DNA from: a virus
Reading direction: 5' to 3' (one strand)
IMG/VR virus record: IMGVR_UViG_3300037852_000224
Span: 1 to 58,934 of that record
Length of the DNA: 58,934 bases
The notes beneath the pieces were generated by a model that saw only the letters and a program-made list of their open reading frames with translations, was not told where the DNA came from and ran no database searches. Of this stretch, positions 8,163 through 14,675 are shown in pieces. Each line of letters begins with the position of its first letter. The first letter of the stretch is position 1. The position numbers and the translations under genes are program-made.

Positions 8163-8417
8163 TTAGCGTTTACTCCTCATCGTCGCTAGACCGACTTGTA
8201 TGGCCACAATTGTCGTTTGAGCGGTCATGCGTTCCAGCTTTCTCACACGCGTGGACAGGTTTGTTATGTGAGAGTTTTCATTCAGCAGTACTTCCCGCGC
8301 TGCCCAGTACACACGCTGGCAAGAACGGAGGTACGCCAGTTCCCGTTTGGAAATCGTGGTGGTGCCGTCCACTGAGGTGGGGGGTTTCGTGTGGGATTTG
8401 GAGTGGAATGCGGGCAT
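8163..8417 (-). CDS. Small basic helical protein
   Basis: 84 aa from ATG 8417, chosen because AAGGAAAG stands about 9 nt upstream; a longer start at ATG 8447 would overlap the upstream gene by 26 nt. Rich in Arg/Lys/Thr with a central coiled-coil-like segment (ITNLSTRVRKLERM). Function unknown. Confidence 0.6.
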   Translation of the reverse strand: MPAFHSKSHTKPPTSVDGTTTISKRELAYLRSCQRVYWAAREVLLNENSHITNLSTRVRKLERMTAQTTIVAIQVGLATMRSKR

Positions 8418-8421
8418 GGGC

Positions 8422-8619
8422 TTACTTCTTTCCTTTGAGGAGGTCATCCGTCACTGCCGCACACGAGATTGCAAGTGCACCGGAAAGCATTCCAATCGCA
8501 GTTAAAAGCACCAGTACATGGGCATTACCCCCACGGTCCTCCGTAGACGGTAAAATCCACCCGGCATTGGTAAACGCTACGCCAGAGATGAATCCTATGA
8601 AAGCTGCAACTTTCGCCAT
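8422..8619 (-). CDS. Small two-span membrane protein
   Basis: 65 aa from ATG 8619 with AAGGGTGA about 6 nt upstream. Two hydrophobic segments (VAAFIGFISGVAFTNAGWIL and VLVLLTAIGMLSGALAISCA) are separated by a short polar loop, with a Lys-rich C-terminus. The topology would fit an early membrane or superinfection-type protein; nothing more specific can be said. Confidence 0.65.
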   Translation of the reverse strand: MAKVAAFIGFISGVAFTNAGWILPSTEDRGGNAHVLVLLTAIGMLSGALAISCAAVTDDLLKGKK

Positions 8620-8624
8620 ACCAT

Positions 8625-8960
8625 TCACCCTTGCCCCGGCACATGCACCATCCGTTTGGCGTCCGCAATCGACTTCTCCAACACCTGTTTCCGCTGTTCC
8701 ATCCCGGAATTCGTCATCTCCAGTTGCCTTACCTGCGTCATCAATAACCCATGCATCGCCGCCGACACCGCCGCGACCGCCGCGACAAGGTTAGTGGTCC
8801 CGATGCCAGCGTGTAATAGTTTGGCCAACGCGTCCGCCGGAGGTTGGATAAAGCTCAAGGATGCAGAGTTTACCTCCAACTGCCGGTCGATCCCGGCGAT
8901 TTCATTGGTGAACATCTCTATCGCTTGATCTCGGGTGACACCGACACTGTGGCTGGACAT
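8625..8960 (-). CDS. First gene of the leftward early operon; hypothetical
   Basis: 111 aa with an N-terminal amphipathic region, a hydrophobic Ala-rich middle (LVAAVAAVSAAMHGLLM, possibly one membrane segment) and a charged C-terminal coiled-coil-like helix. It is the first gene behind the leftward promoter at 9000-9029, so it should be transcribed early and negatively controlled from the same region as the XRE gene. Not recognised. Confidence 0.7.
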   Translation of the reverse strand: MSSHSVGVTRDQAIEMFTNEIAGIDRQLEVNSASLSFIQPPADALAKLLHAGIGTTNLVAAVAAVSAAMHGLLMTQVRQLEMTNSGMEQRKQVLEKSIADAKRMVHVPGQG

Positions 8961-8999
8961 TGAAATGGCCCTTTTCTTTCAGGATTGGACGGCTTGATT

Positions 9000-9029
9000 A
9001 CTGTATCACTAGGCGTGCCTGAGAGTCAA
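9000..9029 (-). promoter_or_regulatory. Leftward sigma70-type promoter
   Basis: On the minus strand TTGACT (plus 9024-9029) and TACAGT (plus 9000-9005) are 18 bp apart. Transcription would start near 8993 and run into gene 8625-8960 and the replication operon. Confidence 0.65.
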
Positions 9030-9050
9030 CGGTTACGACACATAATTCTA

Positions 9051-9071
9051 GGTCCTACAGGGTATAGTACC
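9051..9071. promoter_or_regulatory. Imperfect inverted repeat, candidate operator
   Basis: GGTCCTA and TAGTACC form arms with one mismatch around a 7-bp centre. The dyad sits between the divergent promoters for the XRE regulator and the leftward operon, the expected place for its operator. Confidence 0.45.
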
Positions 9072-9107
9072 GGCGGCCCATCCACCGGCTACCCGTAGTC
9101 TTCCCTG

Positions 9108-9137
9108 TTGACGCGCCCTCACGTTTACGATTATAGT
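9108..9137 (+). promoter_or_regulatory. Rightward promoter for XRE gene (leaderless)
   Basis: TTGACG (9108-9113), 18 bp, TATAGT (9132-9137). The expected start of transcription falls at 9144-9145, on the GTG start codon, so the repressor-like gene would have a leaderless mRNA, as lambda cI has from PRM. Confidence 0.7.
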
Positions 9138-9144
9138 TTTAGGT

Positions 9145-9390
9145 GTGAGTTCCACTCTCGCCGCAAAGATCGAATCGGCCAACCGTAGTCATCTGGCACG
9201 GGAGATGGGCGTAGATCGCAGCTACATTTCCAGGGTGCTTACCGGCCATCGCGGGATGAGTTTGGACCTAGCACTTAAACTGGGACGGAAATTCCGGGTC
9301 AGTGTCGAGGATTTAGCGGAATACCTGAACTCCCGGCGGGATGCGGAATTTGCAGTGGACGTGGAAGAGGATGAAGTGGCGGTTAATTAA
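9145..9390 (+). CDS. Cro/C1-type HTH regulator
   Basis: 81 aa. Residues 14-60 form an XRE helix-turn-helix (HLAREMGVDRSYISRVLTG) followed by the usual capping helices; the C-terminus is acidic (VDVEEDEVAVN). No cleavage or dimerisation domain is present, so it is Cro-sized. Divergent from the leftward replication operon with an operator-like dyad between, it most likely governs the lytic/lysogenic or early switch and its own synthesis. The GTG start is supported by the promoter 7 nt upstream. Confidence 0.85.
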   Translation: MSSTLAAKIESANRSHLAREMGVDRSYISRVLTGHRGMSLDLALKLGRKFRVSVEDLAEYLNSRRDAEFAVDVEEDEVAVN

Positions 9391-9923
9391 TAACTTACCG
9401 CCACCATCCACCCGGCGATTCCCATCGCCCACCCCACAATCACGTCCCCCAAGTAGTGTGCTCCCACCAGGACCCGGCTAAACCCTATCGCAATGGCGAT
9501 TAGAAGCGCTAGGACGAGCCAGGGCGTTCCTCGTCCTGTACCTACGGCAAGGGCGGCGGCAAGAGCACAGGCGGCATGCTGGGAGGGAAAGGAACGGGCG
9601 TACAGTCTACGGGCACGGGAGCCGACGATACGGATGGTGGAGCGGGAATAGGCTAGGTCCACCGCTGTGGTAGGCCGGGGACGGCGAATGAGGGATTTGA
9701 GAATGGCGGTAGCGGTCCAGGTTACAGCGATGGATTCGGCTAGGCGATGGGCAAGGATGGAGTGGCCGCCGAATCGCAGGGAGAGGTAGATGGCGGCGTA
9801 CAGTAAACCGTCTCCAAGATGGGAGAGGAAACGGTAGAAATGGCGAAGGGGATTGGATGGTGGTGCGATGGCGTAATGGTGGATTGCAGCGGTGGCGCGG
9901 CGGTCAAGGTCGATGAGGAGCAT
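9387..9923 (-). CDS. PAP2-family membrane phosphatase
   Basis: 178 aa with about five membrane segments and the three PAP2 motifs: KSLIRRPRP, SFPSQHA (usual PSGH, here PSQH) and SRVLVGAHYLGD. The family removes phosphate from lipid phosphates or undecaprenyl diphosphate in the membrane. The Gly-to-Gln change in motif 2 may affect activity. A phage-borne lipid phosphatase is unusual; a link to host-envelope or virion-membrane lipids is speculation. It converges with the XRE gene, the stops overlapping. Confidence 0.85.
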   Translation of the reverse strand: MLLIDLDRRATAAIHHYAIAPPSNPLRHFYRFLSHLGDGLLYAAIYLSLRFGGHSILAHRLAESIAVTWTATAILKSLIRRPRPTTAVDLAYSRSTIRIVGSRARRLYARSFPSQHAACALAAALAVGTGRGTPWLVLALLIAIAIGFSRVLVGAHYLGDVIVGWAMGIAGWMVAVSY

Positions 9924-10185
9924 GGAGCGATCTATCAGTGGGATGGATCTTAGTCATCACGAAATAGTTGAGTAGGTTTGCCAAAGTGGCTCGAAATTTA
10001 TACATCCGGGACAGCGTAATCCAATGATCTCGCGGCACGGCGTCGAAACAACGCGTGCGGCAGAAATTGCACGATTGCATGTAATCTGGGTCGGGTGCTC
10101 GGAAGTCAGCTTTACGTCGGCATCCACTACAGTCTTGGCAGTAGCAGTTAGGCCGATGAGATCGAATATGAGCCAGAATCGTCAT
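9904..10185 (-). CDS. Cysteine-rich zinc-finger-like protein
   Basis: 93 aa. A cluster CYCQDCSGC plus CNFCRTRC gives at least seven cysteines in the first 45 residues, consistent with one or two zinc sites; the C-terminal half is basic. It begins within ATGA of the small gene upstream. Not recognised. Confidence 0.65.
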   Translation of the reverse strand: MTILAHIRSHRPNCYCQDCSGCRRKADFRAPDPDYMQSCNFCRTRCFDAVPRDHWITLSRMYKFRATLANLLNYFVMTKIHPTDRSLHAPHRP

Positions 10186-10355
10186 TTACTCACCGCATAC
10201 TTCTCATCTCCAGCCCCGCCGCCAGTTGGATCTTTTGCGAGCAGTTCCTGAAACACTCGTATCTTTCTGCGCTCCCGCCGGTACTTTAGGTAGGCGTCCA
10301 GTTTTTCCCGCTCTGCACGGCATAACATTTGTTCGACTTGGTCGCGGGTTAACAT
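10182..10355 (-). CDS. Small charged helical protein
   Basis: 57 aa (MLTRDQVEQMLCRAEREK...). Mostly one long charged helix (DAYLKYRRERRKIRVFQELL) then a Gly-rich end. Its ATG overlaps the stop of the GroES-like gene (ATGTTAA), and its TGA overlaps the ATG of the next gene, so it fits the coupled operon exactly, which is the main evidence that it is real. Confidence 0.65.
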   Translation of the reverse strand: MLTRDQVEQMLCRAEREKLDAYLKYRRERRKIRVFQELLAKDPTGGGAGDEKYAVSK

Positions 10356-10696
10356 GCCACCGCGTACACCCGTGTGTTCTCTGTCAACACCACCGGCTTA
10401 TCCAAATCCTCCGCCAGCAGCATCGCCCACACGCGATCACCGACTTTAAACCCCTCCTCGAATCCCCGTGGCGTGCCCTTCACCCCTGCCTTCCGTGGCG
10501 TCATCGCCAGCACCGTCCCCCAGTATGCCACATCCCGGTACACGGAATTAAACTGTAGGTCCCTGGACCGGTCGCACAGGACAATGGATGGGTGAGATGG
10601 ATCGCACTCCGGTTTCCGTTCCAATTCCACGATGCATTTCCCCGGCATACACTTGAACGCCGGGTAGACGGTGAGGATGTGTTTTAGGTCAAGCAT
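10349..10696 (-). CDS. GroES-like (Cpn10-type) protein
   Basis: 115 aa. The order of strands resembles co-chaperonin GroES: PGKCIVELER near the start, a loop with SIVLCDRS, YWGTVLAMTPRK, then FKVGDRVWAMLLAED and a final TENTRVYAV strand (compare GEVVAVG, VKVGDRVLF and the closing ILAV strand in GroES). Phage GroES homologues such as T4 Gp31 help fold capsid proteins. Similarity was judged by eye only. A palindrome site lies 70 nt upstream. Confidence 0.5.
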   Translation of the reverse strand: MLDLKHILTVYPAFKCMPGKCIVELERKPECDPSHPSIVLCDRSRDLQFNSVYRDVAYWGTVLAMTPRKAGVKGTPRGFEEGFKVGDRVWAMLLAEDLDKPVVLTENTRVYAVAC

Positions 10697-11015
10697 CGTA
10701 TTTATGCTCTCGGTTCATTCGTTCCAGTGTCTCCCTTTTCAGCTCCTCCAACTCCTGTTTTTCCTGTTTACGCCGTAAATCGCTGTAGTGATGCCAACCG
10801 CAATGGCAAGTAGCGCCATCGTACGCTACTTTTTCAGTCTGGTCGGTGTGGTTGATGAAGTGGACGGAGTCGGCCCATACGCTGACCCGCCAGAGCCAAC
10901 AAGATAACCATCCGGCGGAGTAGGCGAGAAAATACCGCCAGCCGAAGACACTGAAGATGCATGCGCTGGTGAGAGAGCAGAGGAAGATGACGAGAGTGCG
11001 GTAGGAGATTTTCAT
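10689..11015 (-). CDS. Membrane protein with charged cytoplasmic tail
   Basis: 108 aa. Two N-terminal hydrophobic spans (LVIFLCSLTSACIFSVFGW and YFLAYSAGWLSCWLW) are followed by a His/Cys segment (CHCGWHH) and a Lys/Glu coiled coil. Linked by ATGA to the upstream gene. Function unknown. It contains one exact genome-wide palindrome in its coding sequence. Confidence 0.65.
   Translation of the reverse strand: MKISYRTLVIFLCSLTSACIFSVFGWRYFLAYSAGWLSCWLWRVSVWADSVHFINHTDQTEKVAYDGATCHCGWHHYSDLRRKQEKQELEELKRETLERMNREHKYDA
10767..10779. promoter_or_regulatory. Palindrome TTTACGCCGTAAA, site 2
   Basis: Exact copy of TTTACGSCGTAAA, 70 nt upstream of the GroES-like gene start and inside the coding region of the upstream membrane protein. 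Confidence 0.7.
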
Positions 11016-11329
11016 ACGATGATTCCCTCCGGCGATTGTGGAATTAGACTGCCGCCTACACGATCAATCCGGTGGGCTTCCTCGACGCATAGGTCGCACA
11101 TTACCACCCATTCGAACGCTCCGGCCTTATCCTTGCGGTGGTTGGTCCGTTTGCAATGCACAATGCCCATTCGAGTATTGGATGCGCGGTCCACAAACGC
11201 GACAGGCTCAAAGGATTTGGCTACACAGATGCAGACTGTGTAGCACCGGGGGCGGGGACCATGTTTGTCGCAGGTGACCGGGTATTTAGGTTTGGAGAAA
11301 GTAAGTAGATCGGCGAGTGTACGTGGCAT
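11012..11329 (-). CDS. Cysteine-rich hypothetical protein
   Basis: 105 aa with C/H-rich elements (CDKHGPRPRCYTVCICV, HCKRTNHR, CDLC) suggesting two zinc-binding knuckles. It starts at ATG 11329 and overlaps the next gene by ATGA. Not recognised. Confidence 0.65.
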   Translation of the reverse strand: MPRTLADLLTFSKPKYPVTCDKHGPRPRCYTVCICVAKSFEPVAFVDRASNTRMGIVHCKRTNHRKDKAGAFEWVVMCDLCVEEAHRIDRVGGSLIPQSPEGIIV

Positions 11330-11364
11330 TGGATGGATGGTTCCTTTGATGATTGGACGTTACG

Positions 11365-11607
11365 TTAGATTGGGAATGACTGTCCGTCCGGCGTGACGAC
11401 GGAGAATTCCACCATGCTGCGTTGGTAGGCGGAAAATGTAAGGTCGAACTTCTTGCGCTCACGGCCAGTTTCGTCGGCCAGGGCGTAATTTGAAAAATGC
11501 GCTACGGCGCCGGAATGGCGGGCGACGACACGGTAAGGGTGGAGGGCCAGAGGGAGGCATTGGTCGGAGTGGAAGGATGGGAGGAGTTTGACGGCGGCGG
11601 ATGACAT
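11365..11607 (-). CDS. Hypothetical protein
   Basis: 80 aa, soluble, beta-rich C-terminus (SMVEFSVVTPDGQSF). It lies between the recombinase gene and the small zinc proteins. No family is recognised. Confidence 0.55.
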   Translation of the reverse strand: MSSAAVKLLPSFHSDQCLPLALHPYRVVARHSGAVAHFSNYALADETGRERKKFDLTFSAYQRSMVEFSVVTPDGQSFPI

Positions 11608-11619
11608 GGGGATAGTATA

Positions 11620-12309
11620 TTACACCGGGAGTTTGCGCATGGCGTCCTGGTAGTCGCCACTCACATCACTCAACGCTAAGTGCGTGTAGACTTCCAGGGA
11701 ATCCCTGGTGGCATGGCCGCTGACCAGTTGGATTTGGGCGTCTTCGAGTTTGTTGCGCTTGAGCCACGTAAGGAGCTGGTGGCGGAACATGTGAGGATGG
11801 ACACGTTGGGTCAACTGCGCCATTGCGCCATACTCCGCTACGATCTGTTCAATCCGCCGGGTGGAGTAGGGGCGGCGCTGGGCGGATTCGAATAGATATA
11901 CATTGTCCGGGTGGGCGCGGATGTAGGATTCCAGGGCCAATCGGAATTCATCCTTGAACAATACCTTGCGATCCTTATCCCCCTTGCCTTTTTCGATAAA
12001 GATGGTTTTAGCGCGGAGGTCCACGTCGGACATGCGGATGGAACAGAGTTCGCTAACCCGCCCACCGGTGTAGAGCAATAGTTTGAGCATCAATTCGTGC
12101 TGGAGGTTGCCACCGGAGGCCACGGCGTCGAAGTAGGCTTTAAGGGCGTCGTCGGTGAGGATTTTAGGGAGGCGGCGACCGGTGGAGGGTGGAGTGAGGC
12201 CGGATGCGATGCGAGCGGCACGGACGGCTTTGTGGAAGGAGGGGTAGGTGAGACGGTGGCGACGGATTACCGTGGCGATTTCGCGGGCGGCGGTGGAGAG
12301 ACGGGGCAT
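11620..12309 (-). CDS. Tyrosine recombinase/integrase (XerC/D-like)
   Basis: 229 aa from ATG 12309, just past the stop of the upstream gene. The catalytic set is complete: R84 (GGRVSEL), Lys in the GKGDKDRK turn, H173 and R176 (HPHMFRH), H199 (SGHATRD) and nucleophile Y208 (EVYTH). The N-terminal core-binding domain is short, about 45 residues, so it is smaller than most phage integrases. It could integrate the genome, resolve dimers of a circular plasmid-prophage, or both. No att core can be identified without a host sequence. Confidence 0.9.
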   Translation of the reverse strand: MPRLSTAAREIATVIRRHRLTYPSFHKAVRAARIASGLTPPSTGRRLPKILTDDALKAYFDAVASGGNLQHELMLKLLLYTGGRVSELCSIRMSDVDLRAKTIFIEKGKGDKDRKVLFKDEFRLALESYIRAHPDNVYLFESAQRRPYSTRRIEQIVAEYGAMAQLTQRVHPHMFRHQLLTWLKRNKLEDAQIQLVSGHATRDSLEVYTHLALSDVSGDYQDAMRKLPV

Positions 12310-12311
12310 GG

Positions 12312-12629
12312 TTAATTGTCCCCCAGTGCATCTGCCACCCAGTTTATGTACGCCCCGTGCTGCTCGGTCATCCCAGCGGTGGACATGGGGCCGCATTCTG
12401 GGCAGCGGTGGTTCCCATCCTCCACTGTCCACCCATAAGATTGAGCGATGGCATCCGCCTCCTGTTTGCTGTCGAAGGATGCGATTTTGCCCCTGGTATC
12501 ATTATGCTTCCACTTTTCGATCAAATCGAGAAGGTTTACTGCGCCGTGGAGGATGTCGCCTAGTGGGCGCCCATCCGGGTCCATGAGGCGGAAACAGCCG
12601 CAACAGAGGATCGACCAAGGTTTAAGCAT
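12312..12629 (-). CDS. Zinc-binding hypothetical protein
   Basis: 105 aa with CCGC near residue 10 and CPEC near residue 76, a plausible four-Cys zinc site, and an internal segment FDSKQEADAIAQSYGWTVEDG that looks like a small alpha/beta domain. First gene of the leftward recombinase operon, behind the divergent region at 12630-12811. Confidence 0.65.
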   Translation of the reverse strand: MLKPWSILCCGCFRLMDPDGRPLGDILHGAVNLLDLIEKWKHNDTRGKIASFDSKQEADAIAQSYGWTVEDGNHRCPECGPMSTAGMTEQHGAYINWVADALGDN

Positions 12630-12740
12630 TTCGCATTCCTATTGCTGTACCCGCAATCTATCACGTTCCCTCCCTCGTGTCCACCCCCAAACTGTACTAA
12701 TCCTGCCGGGGGATTTCGCATAAGGGGGAAAAAGCGAAAT
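12628..12740. promoter_or_regulatory. Divergent intergenic region with repeated ATTTCGCAT
   Basis: ATTTCGCAT occurs at 12628-12636 and 12713-12721, and GCGAAAT at 12734-12740 forms an inverted repeat with the second copy. The region separates the leftward recombinase operon from the rightward accessory genes, so these are candidate operator half-sites. No clear sigma70 promoter was recognised here. Confidence 0.4.
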
Positions 12741-12811
12741 TGAAAATGCCACATTCAATGGTACCGATGGGGGATTTATCGGCGGGAGGGAGTGGGGGTA
12801 GGCTGGAAGGC

Positions 12812-13090
12812 ATGCACACACCGAGACCTTGGCATTGGGATGAGTATAGAAACCTGTGTGGCCCAGAGCCCAAGAACCGGGTGATTGCTCAACTGATTTT
12901 TAGCGAGTCCGACAATGTAGAGGATGGCAGTGACGATGCAAACGCTAGTTTGATCGAGTCGGCACCAGACCTACTGCAAGCGCTGAAGCGTCTTGGCGAT
13001 TCAACCGGCTGGGAGTGTTATTGCACCAGTGGCGACCTACCTTGTGCCATATGCAACGCAGTGACCATCATCAAAAAGGTGGAACCGTAA
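12812..13090 (+). CDS. Conserved phage accessory protein (TPxPW...APDLLxAL type)
   Basis: 92 aa from ATG 12812, which begins MHTPRPWHWDEY. The pairing of an N-terminal TPxPW with a later NASLIESAPDLLQALKRL is the hallmark of a very common small phage protein family of unknown function, usually in early or accessory regions. A CYCTSGDLPCAIC segment near the end may bind metal. The reading frame is open further upstream, but the family start supports ATG 12812. Confidence 0.75.
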   Translation: MHTPRPWHWDEYRNLCGPEPKNRVIAQLIFSESDNVEDGSDDANASLIESAPDLLQALKRLGDSTGWECYCTSGDLPCAICNAVTIIKKVEP

Positions 13091-13093
13091 ACC

Positions 13094-13328
13094 ATGCGAA
13101 AACTGTCTAGAGTCGTGTTGTCGGTCATCCGAGAGTTTAGAGATGAGGTGGCACCGTTAACACTCTCGGAGCATTCCGAGCTGTGGGGTGTCAGCCTTGG
13201 GGGCCTTGTATCTCGCGTTGGATGAGTTGGAAGCGGAAGGCTACATCGTTAGCCGGATTGTGCCAAGTGGGCCAGAGAGAGGAAACCGGGCAAGGCGGAT
13301 GGTGACGGCTACGGGGAAGGTGGAGTAG
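13094..13328 (+). pseudogene. PadR-like winged-helix gene, frameshifted
   Basis: Frame 1 from ATG 13094 encodes a helical start (RKLSRVVLSVIREFRDE...SEHSELWGVSLG) and stops at 13225. The frame +1 continues with LGALYLALDELEAEGYI, then SGPERGNRARRMVTATGK to a stop at 13328. Joined, they match the PadR-type order: helix, VSLGALYxALDELEAEGY, RGxRARR wing. The break lies in a run of five G at 13199-13203; four G would restore one 77-aa protein. It could be an assembly error, a true mutation, or programmed frameshifting. Confidence 0.7.
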
Positions 13329-13333
13329 GCCCG

Positions 13334-13489
13334 ATGATATTCCATTACAAAATTTCTCTGCCCCACGGCATCTACACTTTCGCCAATTCGGTGTGGGACC
13401 TAGACGGGTACGTCCGGGAAGCATTATATTCTGGAGTCGCTGCCACCGACATCCGAATCGAAGTCATCGCTGGTGAGCGGAAGACTTAA
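13334..13489 (+). CDS. Small hypothetical protein
   Basis: 51 aa (MIFHYKISLPHGIYTF...). Compact alpha/beta composition; six bases downstream of the PadR-like gene, so probably cotranscribed. Function unknown. Confidence 0.55.
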   Translation: MIFHYKISLPHGIYTFANSVWDLDGYVREALYSGVAATDIRIEVIAGERKT

Positions 13490-13637
13490 ACCGGATTCCA
13501 CCCGACAGGTACAACACGGCATCGTGTAGGATTGCGGCGGCCTGCATCCGGGATTCGCAATTCACATCCCAATTACACGTGGCCTCCACGGCGGCACGAT
13601 GGAGAATCTGGACGGCGTCTACAGTAGTTTGGTTCAT
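13464..13637 (-). CDS. Possible small leftward gene
   Basis: 57 aa (MNQTTVDAVQILHRAA...), helical with two Cys. It overlaps the tail of the rightward gene before it and has no clear ribosome site, so coding status is uncertain; amino-acid composition looks protein-like. Confidence 0.4.
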   Translation of the reverse strand: MNQTTVDAVQILHRAAVEATCNWDVNCESRMQAAAILHDAVLYLSGGIRFKSSAHQR

Positions 13638-13742
13638 GGTTAGATTGTGCCGCCGGTACCCGTACCCGCCAATAGACCAAAAGTCCCAATCTCACCTTAG
13701 TGCCAGACCCTACCACCAACCCCATTCACCCTACGCCTATGG

Positions 13743-13755
13743 TATGCTCCCAGTC
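13743..13755 (+). promoter_or_regulatory. Leaderless-type -10 element
   Basis: TATGCT at 13743-13748 ends 7 nt before ATG 13756, with no ribosome site between, the same spacing as at the XRE gene. No good -35 is apparent. Confidence 0.45.
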
Positions 13756-14241
13756 ATGGCTAACAACCCAACACCAACTCCTCCCAACACCCCGCCGTTT
13801 ACGTATCCCGACGGGGCGAAATTGATGAACAACCCTCTACCCCCAGCAGACACCGATCTACTGTGTGAGCAGTCCGACGCCCAAACTCTCATCCCGGCGT
13901 ATCAAGCTGCAATGGCACGACAGGGCCTGTCCATTGCCGCGGTGGCCAACGCCGCGTTGAACGTCGTGGATGGCAGCGCCGAGAATTTCATTACCGGCCC
14001 GCCGAACGATCCGAATTGCAAAGTGTGGTTGATTCAAGGCGTACTGACCGACGGCAAGGCGAATTACGCGTTGAACGATTACGCCGGGCAGATTTTCTAC
14101 CGGCTGTTCCGTCCGAACCTCGCGGCGGGCGACAGGGTAAGCAATCCCCCTGGGACGCTGGCGATTGGCCTGCTGGCCCTGCCACCGATGCCGGATGGAA
14201 GTCAAGGGAATTGGTTGGCCCAGGGCGTGTACACTCAATAA
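13756..14241 (+). CDS. Hypothetical accessory protein
   Basis: 161 aa from ATG 13756. A Pro/Thr/Asn-rich start (about 1-40) leads to a domain with ALNDYAGQIFYRLFRPNLAAGDRV and GTLAIGLLALPPMPDGSQG. No family is recognised. It is followed directly by a strong intrinsic terminator, so it looks like a self-contained transcription unit (moron-like) with its own promoter and terminator. ATG 13756 was chosen from the -10 element and composition; the frame is open far upstream. Confidence 0.65.
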   Translation: MANNPTPTPPNTPPFTYPDGAKLMNNPLPPADTDLLCEQSDAQTLIPAYQAAMARQGLSIAAVANAALNVVDGSAENFITGPPNDPNCKVWLIQGVLTDGKANYALNDYAGQIFYRLFRPNLAAGDRVSNPPGTLAIGLLALPPMPDGSQGNWLAQGVYTQ

Positions 14242-14279
14242 CCGCAAACACCCACACCTTTTCAGGGAGCAACCACAAC

Positions 14280-14315
14280 AACCCTCAGGCCCAGCAATGG
14301 TCCTGGGGGTTTTTT
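14280..14315 (+). terminator. Rho-independent terminator
   Basis: AACCCTCAGG (14280-14289) pairs with CCTGGGGGTT (14302-14311) over 10 bp with one G-T pair, then a run of six T. It ends the single-gene unit 13756-14241. Confidence 0.85.
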
Positions 14316-14361
14316 CACTTTTGAATCTCCAGTACTATTCTCAGTTCAGCTTCCTGTGTGA

Positions 14362-14373
14362 TACCCTCTCCTC
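14362..14373 (+). promoter_or_regulatory. Leaderless-type -10 element
   Basis: TACCCT at 14362-14367, preceded by TGTG-A (extended -10 like), ends 6 nt before ATG 14374, with no ribosome site. Confidence 0.4.
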
Positions 14374-14664
14374 ATGCCAAAATCTACATCCAAACCATCT
14401 ACATCAGTTCGACCGTTCGAAGTTGGACAGTCCTACTTCATCCGCACAGTCACCTACCACTTAACCGGCCGCGTCACGGTCATTGTTGACGGATTCCTCA
14501 TGCTAGAGGACGCCGCATGGATAGCCGACAGTGGCAGATTCATGCAAGCCATTGTCAATGGGACGCTGAACGAGGTGGAGCCGGTCGGGAAGGCCATCGT
14601 AAACATCGCTTCAATCACCGACGCGTTCCCATGGAAGCACGAACTACCAAAAACACAGAAGTAA
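14374..14664 (+). CDS. Hypothetical accessory protein
   Basis: 96 aa. The segment VGQSYFIRTVTYHLTGRVTVIVDGFLMLEDAAWIADSG is a compact beta domain of the kind seen in small phage accessory proteins. It sits in its own unit after the terminator, with the Ser/Arg repeat gene next. Not recognised. Confidence 0.65.
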   Translation: MPKSTSKPSTSVRPFEVGQSYFIRTVTYHLTGRVTVIVDGFLMLEDAAWIADSGRFMQAIVNGTLNEVEPVGKAIVNIASITDAFPWKHELPKTQK

Positions 14665-14675
14665 AGGGGGTCAAT

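Noticed and set aside
8087-8794. 235-aa rightward frame opposite the small early genes
   Set aside because: It covers three tightly coupled leftward genes with good ribosome sites and has no recognisable features.
12310-12432. Upstream extension of the tyrosine recombinase (MDSGGWEPPL...)
   Set aside because: It overlaps the zinc-binding gene and has no domain character; ATG 12309 directly after the upstream stop is the natural start.
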